Shown: positions 56,028-64,000 of the stretch, piece after piece | Layout: the number at the start of each line of letters is the position of its first letter | Position numbering within the stretch: the first letter of the stretch is position 1 | Assembly: GCA_029582165.1 (NCBI GenBank) | Contig: CM055871.1 | Location: 131,501-195,500 of the forward strand | DNA length: 64,000 nucleotides | Source of the DNA: Portulaca oleracea | Taxonomy: Eukaryota > Streptophyta > Magnoliopsida > Caryophyllales > Portulacaceae | Direction of reading: 5' to 3' | The notes under the pieces: generated by a model | What the model was told of the DNA's origin: nothing | Databases searched by the model: none | What the model saw: the letters and a program-made list of their open reading frames with translations, nothing else | Position numbers and translations under genes: made by a program

Positions 56028-56733
56028 ACAGGCTGACTGCGACACATCTCAGGCAAGGTTTGAGCGTTTGCTATGCCTCCTCCCTTCAAGACAAGAGTTT
56101 TATCCTGCGACTATATACGATTTATATACAAGTCAAAAGAGAGTGACTACGACCATGATTCTCTTAGTTATCTAAGTAATTCCCATCCTACATCACCCTT
56201 TTCATCAACATTGTGTTCCTACGACATCTTGGGAACATATATTAAAAGTTAGGTATTTATCATACCTAGTTTGGTGTTTATAATAAATATCTCTCACTTG
56301 CTAGCCCGTTAAATTTATATATGTTGTAGACGGCGCTAATAGATGGACAACTTACCACATAAAAAAGTGTAACAAGAATACCTAATCGCAACTCTTGGGA
56401 AGCACAATGTTCCCCTTCCAACCCACGCATTTCATATAGAAAATAATGTAAGTAGGTATCACAATTATGATTTCATTTTCAAGAGGGGAAACATTGAGCT
56501 ATTGAAGAACTTTCCGACAAAATATTATTAACAATTAAGAAATTGCTGCAAAAATATCTGTCGCGATTTTCTTCCCTAAATAGTAGTCTTTTGATCATAC
56601 TGATGAATGAGATCGGACGGCCAGATTTCATTTGCTCCCTCTTTAAAATATGAACAAAGCAGATGAAGAGCATCATACCGTTGTTTCTTAGAAATTTCTA
56701 ATAGTAGAGGAGGGAGCGTTGTAGAAGTGAAAA
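56028..56733. other. Region upstream of the MADS-box gene
   Basis: No transposon ends were recognised. A weak TATA-like TTTAAAATATG lies at about 56642-56652, 80-90 bp before the ATG. This is probably the remaining host promoter, because E1 ends at 56027. Confidence 0.45.
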
Positions 56734-57270
56734 ATGGGTCGTCGAAAACTGGAGATGAAGAAGATCACAAACAAATCCTCCAGGCTTGTGACCTTCTCCA
56801 AACGTCGATCTGGATTATTTAAGAAGGCGAATGAGATTTCCACATTGTGTGCTGCTGAAGTTGCAATTGTTGTGTTTTCTCCTGGTGGTAAGCCTTTCTC
56901 CTTTGGCCAACCTAACGTTGAAAAACTAGTACGCCTCTTTCAAACCACCAAAAATCGACGACACCACTTGGATGATTTTGCTCCATCCAATACCAAAATT
57001 AACAAGGAAAGAGTTAATAAACTCAACAAACAAGTTGTTGATATTGAAGCCAAAATAGAAATAGAAAACAAGACAAGTGAGGCACTTCACGAGCATCGAT
57101 GCAAGTGCAACTTTGAACCCAAACAATCAATAAATGAGCTTGAATTGGACCAACTTGTCACTTTGCGGAAGAAATTGCAACATCTCTTTGAAGATACAAC
57201 CAGACGAGTCAAGGAGCTTGAAGCATCAAAATCATTGTTGCTTTTAGCAAATGCTGCACCGTCAAAGTAA
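56734..57270 (+). CDS. Type I (M-alpha, AGL62-like) MADS-box transcription factor
   Basis: A 178-residue, intronless protein. The MADS domain fills residues 1-60: GRRKLEMKKITNKSSRLVTF, then SKRRSGLFKKANEISTLC and VAIVVFSPGGKPFSFG. The last part is diagnostic of the AGL62/AGL61/AGL29 M-alpha group (type II proteins have SS or STGKL there). It binds CArG-box-like DNA as a dimer. Residues about 85-170 are rich in Lys, Glu and Leu and likely form a coiled coil; there is no K-box. Type I genes usually lack introns, as here. Family members act in the female gametophyte and endosperm; the role of this copy is inferred from that only. The ATG follows GTGAAAA in a good context. The frame is intact and similar in length to short family members. 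Confidence 0.92.
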   Translation: MGRRKLEMKKITNKSSRLVTFSKRRSGLFKKANEISTLCAAEVAIVVFSPGGKPFSFGQPNVEKLVRLFQTTKNRRHHLDDFAPSNTKINKERVNKLNKQVVDIEAKIEIENKTSEALHEHRCKCNFEPKQSINELELDQLVTLRKKLQHLFEDTTRRVKELEASKSLLLLANAAPSK

Positions 57271-58499
57271 TAAACTCTCTTCTCCGGTTAAGATATGATA
57301 TTAGATTCATGCGTCAATTGAGTAAGCGTGTATACAATAATTATTTTGAACGAAAAACATGTCTTCCTTTAATTTCTATAGTTGTTAAAAAAAAAAAAAA
57401 AGCAGTTCTACTCCATAGAAAAACAATAGTCGTATATGATTATTTATTTTGAATGAAGAAAGTATGTTTTCTTTTTGATTGCTAATATTAGTTGTTCAAC
57501 ATAAGAGTTCCACATGATTTACGACCAGAAGGTCTTTATTTAGGAACAAATCATGCCAAATTTGTCCTAAATTCTCAATATATTCAATTGTTTTCAACTT
57601 TTACAATAATATCAATTGCATAGTTGAATATATTATAATATATTAGAGTTGAATATAGCTTCTTGGAACATATCTAGAAATAGTCTTTGAAATCATCTTC
57701 ATATAGTTTGTTTTTTCACAAAAACAAAAAGAAACAGAAAAAAAATTCCAGGATAGTTAGGCATAAATCACATTGTGAGATTAGAGTAGCAAACCGTCGA
57801 CCTCATATATCAAACTACTACATCTGTTTTGAATTATTTGTGCTCCTAACCACTGTTCTAATAGGACTTGGGTTTTTGGCCACAAATAATCCGTATTGAG
57901 GGGCTTGTGACTGAGAATAATCAAAAGTGACTTTTCAGTCACTGATAGTCTGTACTTTTTCACTATTTTCTCATAGCAATCCAGAGTTGATGGAGTACTG
58001 TTGGTGGAAAATACGTCGATAGTTGTTATTACCATTGTCCAAGAAAATAATCTGTATCATTAGTGTCCAATACTCCCAAAGTTTGTAGTATTGATATCCA
58101 ATACCCCTTTACAACATCATATTATATTATGTTGGTATCGAAGTGAAAAGTTTATGAGTTGTTAAATTGTCCCTATAAAATCATATGAACATTAAAAAAT
58201 AAAATTATTGGAATTCTAAATAATATTATTTATTCAAGGCAAAATGAGAATGACAACTATATGAATTGTACAACAACAAGCTTCAGTAAAATCCCCTTAT
58301 TGCAATGTCTAAGGGGATGCAGATGTTGGCAGTACACCCTCCGTGCATAGAAATGATAAAATGAATCTATTACCTGTATGCTCTAAATAATGTGTTATTA
58401 AGCAAGGGAAGTGAACGAACCTGCAAAACATAAACATAAGAAAAGCAAAAGAACTACACAGAGATGAAACAAATTTGTGTCCTAAGAGCAACCAACAGA
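57271..58499. other. Downstream of the MADS-box gene, nothing recognised
   Basis: AT-rich with an A run at 57387-57401. Short open frames (for example 57687-57899) show no motif. An AATAAA overlaps the MADS stop codon and is too close to act as the signal. Confidence 0.4.
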
Positions 58500-61086
58500 A
58501 ATCTTCACCCTCTTACCCGACTACCTTAATCCTATTTTGGCATAACTAGACCTAGGAGCTTCAAATCCCCTCGAATAACTTTCCTCATAAAATTCCTAAG
58601 CCTCCCGCTCCCACGGTGAAGTAGTGGAAGGACCACCTTCTCACGTCTCCGAACAAGAGCATCCTTATTCCTCTTGAAAACATGATCAAACCATCTTTGT
58701 CTATTCTCTATGGCTTGTATTCAATAGAGGCTACACCTAACTTCTTGCTACGCACTTCATTCCTAATCTTGTCCAACTTGGTGAAACCAAAAATCCACCT
58801 AATCGTCCTTTTCTTTATCTCTTTTAATCTTTGCCAGTGGAACCTCTTGGTTGGCCAACATTTTAAACACTATAACATTATTGGTCTGCTAACCGCACAA
58901 TAGAATTTACCTTTGAGCTATAACGAAATCCTCTTATCAATCAACACTCCTGAGGTTGCGTTCCACTTTTTCCAAGCACCTTGAATTCGTTGCATTATGT
59001 CTAGGAAAATATCTCCATCATTTTGCAAAATAGATCCCAGGTACCGAAACTTTTCAACTTTCGGGATGCCTTCCCCTCAAATGGTAGTGACTTCACTGTT
59101 GTCTTCCTTATCATCCCCGCTGAAATCGCACCTCATATACTCCATCTTCGATTAACTCAATCTAAAACTCTTAGACTACCAAGGCATCGAGCTAGCATTT
59201 TACCTTTTCATTTAACCTCTCACTCGTCTCATCAATAAGAACTTAACTATACCGTCCGCAAAGAACATACACCATAGCAAATCATCCTGTATGTCCTTAG
59301 TCAATATGTCCATAACCACATTAAATAGAAAGGGACTAAGAGTTGACCCTTAATTAAGCCCGATATGGACAGGAAAATGTCTGGTAGACCCAAGCAAAGT
59401 TTTGACATACATTCTAACATTTTCATGTATGTCTTTGATGGCTCGAATATAAGGGTATTGCACTAGCTTTGCCTCCAAGTACTCCTATAATACTTCCCTG
59501 GGTACCCTGTCATAGGCTTTCTCTAAATCAATGAAAACCATATGAAGATCCTTTTTCATCTCCCTATATTGCTCCATAAGGCATCACAAAAGATATACGG
59601 CTTCGGTAATTGATCTCCCAGGCAGGAACCCTAATTGATTCTCAAACACCAGAACACCCTCCCTTAGCCTCCCCTTGATCACTCGCTCCCAACTTTATGG
59701 TGTAACTCAGGAGTTTAATGCACTCTATAATTGTTGCAACATTGAGTGTCTCCCTTGTTCTTGTACAAAGGGACAATTGTGCTGCTTCGCCATTCCGTAG
59801 GCATTCTACTCATCTCAAGGATATCATTTAAGAGTTATATTAACTATGAATACCGTTTCGCCTAAGCACTTCCAAAACTCCACAGGGTTACCATCAGAGA
59901 GCACCACTTTTTCTTGTTTCACCTCTTCAATGCCTCTCCAACCTCCTCAAGTGTTATAGTTTGACAAGAATATCTATCTATATTCTGCCCTCCAGAACCT
60001 ACACGTTCACCCCTTATAGTCACTCCTTACCCCATAATAGAGCTCGACAAAATAGTTTCTCCACCTCTCCTTGATTTGTGATTCCTTCATTAAAACTCTC
60101 CCCTTTTCATCCTCTCACGATTCTTAGCTCATTTATAAATCTTCATCTCACCAACCTTTGTGTTCAACTTTCCATACAAACTATCGTGCGCATTCGCCTT
60201 TGGCGTCGCTATCATTTTCTTGGCATCTATTTTCGCTATCTTATAGCTGTTCTTGACGACTCGTCCCTCCTCCTCCTCAATACTCCCCCTTATTGCAAGG
60301 TACACCACATGTTTTGCCTTCACCTTTGCTTTCACTTCATCGTTCCACCACCATGCCCCCACCATAGAGAGCTCCAACCGCGAGAAACACAAAGAATATC
60401 CTTTAGCTACCTTTCGGATACACTAAGGTGTAGTATTCCACCTTGTGGTACTGTCGCCTCCTAACTCCTGACACCCGCCTTCCCTGACCCACTCCTTAAT
60501 TAGTCCACCTTGTCATTATCGAGCTTCCCCAACTTAAAGGTACACATTCCATGATCTCTATTCTTCTTCTTCTCCAAACTCTTTACTTCCACATCTGTAA
60601 CCAAAAGCTTATGAGGGGACACCAATCATTCATTCAGTATCACTTTGATATCCTTATAAGTCGATCTGTCACTGCCCTTTATCAAGAAGTAATCAATTTG
60701 CATCTTGGATGACCTACTTAAAATGTCACAAAATGCCCAACTCTTATTAAACAAAGTGTTCACTACAACTAGATCAAAGGCAACTGCAAGATTCTGAAGA
60801 GTCTCTCCGTCAGTATTTCGAACCCCAAGCCCAAAGCCACAATGAACATTCTAATACCCAATACTTGATTCTCCTATATGCCTGTTGAAATCCGCTCCAA
60901 CAAGAAGTGTCTCGTTACGAGGTATGTCCTTAATAACCGCATCAAACTCACCCCAAAATTGCCTCTTAATCTCATCAAGAAGACCTATCTGTGGAGCATA
61001 AGTAATAACTATGTCAGGAACCATGTCGGACTTGGTGAAAGTGTTCGATCAAGAAACCTCCACACCTAGTGTAACTGGTAGGTTAC
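58500..61086 (-). pseudogene. RTE-type LINE remnant: endonuclease and reverse transcriptase
   Basis: Read on the minus strand from the right: an endonuclease part near 61010-60650 (VPDIVITYAPQIGL, LLVGADFNRHIG, KMQIDYFLI), a linker with an open frame at 60392-60129 (SMVGAWWWNDEVKAKVKAK), and the RT near 59650-59230 ([40 protein letters not shown], where the catalytic FADD has become FADG). The distal part is near 59100-58690 (KFRYLGSILQND type, then CGKTRL type). Stops and frameshifts are frequent. It is a different clade from the two L1-type LINEs in the window. The left limit is approximate; the right side is cut by the solo LTR. Confidence 0.8.
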
Positions 61087-62081
61087 TGTTCGGTCTCATT
61101 TCGAGCCGAATTGATACCATTAATTGGGCATATTTGCTTGTAATTCCTTCACGTGGTTTGGATATTGGCATGTTTTGCAAGATCAAAGGAGAAGCCATCT
61201 AAATTCAAGAAAAATAGAGGAGAACATGAAGAAAGTAAGGGAAGGAATGGAAGAGGAGCCCATGCTAAGGCTCAAACCAAGAGACGAAGGACGACAGTTA
61301 AGGCGCTGGCAGCATAAATCTGCACGCTGGTCGCGCCAAGTCCAGTGAAGCAACTTCCGTGGAAGATATAGGCGCTACCAGCGCTGTGTAACCGCCACCA
61401 GCGTCACCCAGGAAAATCGTATGCGGAGAAACGACGGGCGCTGGCAGCGCCTCAATCCTGCGGGTAACGCCTCCTTCCAACGTTATAAAAATAAGCTCGC
61501 CACCATGCACAAATTATTACTCATTCCAGTTTTCATTCTTCGTCTCGTTTTTAGTTTATTTCTTATTCTAAGTTTTTATCTTCAGTTCTCTTCAACAATT
61601 GTGACGACCTTCTTTACAGTTAATTCAATCAATTTTAGTTTCGAATTACTCGTTTCATTCTTGTTTTCATTCCCAATTACTTTTCAGCTCTTGCTATTTC
61701 AATTTCGTTAGTATTAGTTTCCACACAAAATCCACTTTTTAGTGAAGATGAAGATTAAGGTTCCCCGAATTCTCCCTTTGAGTGAGGATTCGGGTAGTCT
61801 TAGTATTCCAGTTCATGTTAGATTAGGTTAAGTTTTATTTCTAATTCATGTTTTAGTTTGATAACTATTTGCAATTGATTATTTTATAGATGGATGTTAG
61901 TATTAGTAATTTCCTTGATACTTGTCGTTTTTTCCTTCATTCTTAGGTTATTTCTTGTTTTAATTCATGATTTACTGCTTTCGAATTTGAAACCCGACTA
62001 AACCAATTTCCTATACCTAAAACATCACCCCTGCAGATACGACAACCCTTACTTTAAAACCCTAAATACCGCAACTGAACA
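61087..62081 (+). mobile_element. Solo LTR (995 bp) with TSD GTTAC
   Basis: It starts TGTTCGGTCTCATTTCGAGC and ends CCGCAACTGAACA, flanked by GTTAC at 61082-61086 and 62082-62086. A TATA box TTATAAAAATA lies at 61483-61493. A GC-rich array (GGCGCTGGCAGC, GGCGCTACCAGCGC, CGCCACCAGCGTC, GGCGCTGGCAGCGCC) fills 61301-61452. Its ends resemble those of the E2 LTR (TGTTCGGTCTC and CAACCGAACA), but the body differs. It inserted into the RTE remnant or its flank. Open frames inside are not called. Confidence 0.9.
61301..61452. repeat. GC-rich palindrome array in the solo LTR
   Basis: About five units containing GGCGCT-N-AGCGCC or close variants, ending 30 bp upstream of the TATA box. Confidence 0.75.
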
Positions 62082-62086
62082 GTTAC

Positions 62087-63214
62087 ATTATATATGGTTC
62101 ATGGATTCTTTACAAATTTGGGTTTTTATTTTGTAGGTTGGGTTCTTTTTTTGGATTCTCCAGCATCACTCCTTAATAAATATGTGACTTACATACCAAA
62201 CTACAAATTTTGATGTGGATAGATAAGCGTGGAAAGGGAATGCGTGGGGGAAATTTCAACTCTCCACCTACTACAATTTTTTGTTTTGAATGTAGATTCG
62301 AACACCCAACTTCAGCGCATAAGAAGCGATGACTAATCAAACGTTTACCACTTGAGTATCAAAGATTATTTGATTATAGTAACTAATGTTATACTATATA
62401 TACACAAATATCACTTGACTTTTTTTAATCTTCTATTTTAGCTTTAACTAATAAACGGATATATTAAATAATTTTAAATATAATTTTTTAAATATTTTTG
62501 AACTTAATCTAATACTATATGTACACAAATACCACTTAGTGTCTTATTAGTTATCTTCTATTTTATCTTTAGCTAATTGATAGATATATTTAAAAAAATT
62601 ATATTTATAATTTCTTAAATATTGTTTAGAAAAAGACATTTGAAAATTTATAATTAAAAAAAAACTAATAGCAGTCTAACATACTTGTTATACGTGGAAA
62701 GAAGGGTTTCATTTAGAATCAACAATCACCTCACTTAATAAGCATGGTAGGAGTCTTATAACATGTCGCCATGCTTATAAGTGTGTTTAATGTCTTACCA
62801 CTCTTAGTTTGCGTGGAATGATGAAAGAGTGGAAAATTACTCGTTTTTTTCACCCTCATTTAATTATGCGTAGGTATATATAAGCGTGGAAGCAAACCTT
62901 TTTTCTTGTAGTGAAATTAAAATAAGTTGTATATAGGTCATTTGACCACTGGAAAAATTAATAAAATAATTTGTGGCCGGAAAAATAATGGTTTAGGGAT
63001 AATAAATATAAATAATGAAAATTGAAAAAAAAATTCATAATTTTGGGGTATTAAAAAAAATAGTTTGAACTTAACTATTTTTAACATTCATCATTTAATT
63101 AAATTTGTCTAAAAAAAGACATGGGTAGTAGTGGAGAGAAAGGAGGACGGGGGGGCGGCCGAGGCATCCCCCATGCTCAAAGTTTGGTTTTGTAATTAAA
63201 TTATGCAAGGATAT
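62087..63214. other. AT-rich intergenic stretch with a two-copy tandem repeat
   Basis: 62384-62636 is a tandem duplication with a period of about 122 bp; each unit begins like ATACTATATATACACAAATA. The two units have diverged. Nothing else was recognised. Confidence 0.55.
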
Positions 63215-63310
63215 GGACTAGTTGTTTAAAGTTCTGTTGGTAGGCGCTAGGTAGGACGGCCCCGAAGTGCAGGTTGGAATCTCTGCACATGGTTTTTGTC
63301 AGCTTTTCTT
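63215..63310 (+). repeat. Possible tRNA-derived SINE head
   Basis: GTTGGTAGGCGCTAGG and, about 40 bp later, GCAGGTTGGAATCTCTGC resemble the A and B boxes of a tRNA promoter, but each differs from consensus at several positions. No clear tail or TSD. Confidence 0.2.
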
Positions 63311-63484
63311 TGTTTTCTTTTTCCTTTTTGTGCACCGCAGCATTTGTCCAAGTTTTTTTTAATTTTTATTTGGCAACTCTTTAGGATTTATGGACTTCCA
63401 ACTTAATTTTATCTTTCATGTTATTTATTTTATATGTAGCTTAAATGTTTAATTCAACTGCATTTCTTTTTCATACCAAATTTT

Positions 63485-63743
63485 TGTTGGAGCAGATAAA
63501 AAATAAACAGAGGGAGAATCTGAAACTCTAATTCATTACATTCAAAACTGAAATACACATCAGAATAAATAGGACTAACCAAACAAACTCAACTGAAATT
63601 TAGCAACTAACTGAGACATGACTAACACCTTATTGCCTAAAAATAGGAAAGAGAAATTGACTTGACTCACAAGTCACAAGTAACTGCTACTTGTTGAAAA
63701 TTAGGAAACACTTGAACAGAAACTGTTGAAGCATCATTCAACA
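63485..63743 (-). repeat. 3' LTR of a Ty1/copia element (259 bp)
   Basis: The minus-strand start is TGTTGAATGATGC (63743) and the end is CTGCTCCAACA (63485). It is preceded on the minus strand by the polypurine tract GCAAGGGGGAG (63744-63754). The rest of the element lies to the right of the window. Confidence 0.8.
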
Positions 63744-64000
63744 CTCCCCCTTGCTTCAAAACTTGTCATCCCCATCTTCTTTCTAAAATACTCATGTTTA
63801 GCTGGAGGGAGAGCCTTGGTCAGTATATCAGCAACTTGCTGATTAGTTCCACAATGCTTTAGTTCAACCTCACCCTTTGTAGTCAGGTCACGAATGAAAT
63901 GATAGCGCACATCTATGTGCTTTGTACGACTGTGGAAAGCTGGATTTGACATCGCTATAGTGACTTGTTGTCGTAGAATATTTCAGTTGTACCAACTGCT
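63744..64000 (-). pseudogene. Ty1/copia polyprotein C-terminus (RNase H end)
   Basis: The frame 63952-63734 encodes NPAFHSRTKHIDVRYHFIRD, then EVELKHCGTNQQVADILTKA and EYFRKKMG, the typical end of copia RNase H. Just upstream, 63953-64000 encodes TTEIFYDNKS in another frame, so one base is missing near 63955 and this copy is damaged. The remainder lies outside the window. Confidence 0.85.

Noticed and set aside
60078..60464. 128-codon frame on the plus strand
   Set aside because: Antisense to the RTE LINE, whose conserved motifs are on the minus strand.

Overview
This is nuclear DNA from a flowering plant with a repeat-rich genome, most likely a eudicot; the species cannot be told from the sequence. 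Transposable elements and their debris fill roughly four fifths of the window. Only two genes look like host genes: a divergent, intronless NAC transcription factor (17691-18728, +) and an intronless type I (M-alpha, AGL62-like) MADS-box gene (56734-57270, +). No tRNA, rRNA, CRISPR or prokaryotic feature was seen.

Layout. 1-888: end of an LTR element on the minus strand. 1045-3545: MITEs, including a hAT-type one with a perfect 8-bp target-site duplication (TSD). 3546-9540: decayed L1-type LINE on the minus strand. 11036-16543: complete non-coding LTR element (LARD-like) with TSD AATCC. 16929-17329: two Stowaway-type MITEs upstream of the NAC gene. 19702-21330: MITE copies. 21490-22640: a second L1 fragment. 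22685-31505: plus-strand non-autonomous LTR element (E4), split by a 4.0-kb solo LTR with TSD AGGAG. 31700-32190: possible CACTA-type subterminal repeats.

32191-56027 is a three-level nest, all on the minus strand. E1 is a Ty3/gypsy element of Tat type (gag, protease, RT, RNase H, a second RNase H, integrase). Its polyprotein is interrupted at 33641-48665 by E2, whose internal region is interrupted at 35929-43346 by E3 (TSD AGTTT). E1's 5' LTR also carries a MITE, and the other E1 LTR preserves the empty site. Then follow the MADS gene, an RTE-type LINE (58500-61086, -), a solo LTR (61087-62081, TSD GTTAC) and the 3' end of a Ty1/copia element (63485-64000, -).

The most interesting shared signal is in the LTR promoters. 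Six LTR families with different sequences all carry an array of short GC-rich palindromes just upstream of the TATA box. The palindrome differs by family, and in one element the unit number differs between its two LTRs. E2, E3 and E4 also share a non-coding 3' internal region with repeated G-rich tracts resembling polypurine tracts. All family names rest on reading motifs by eye; no database search was possible.
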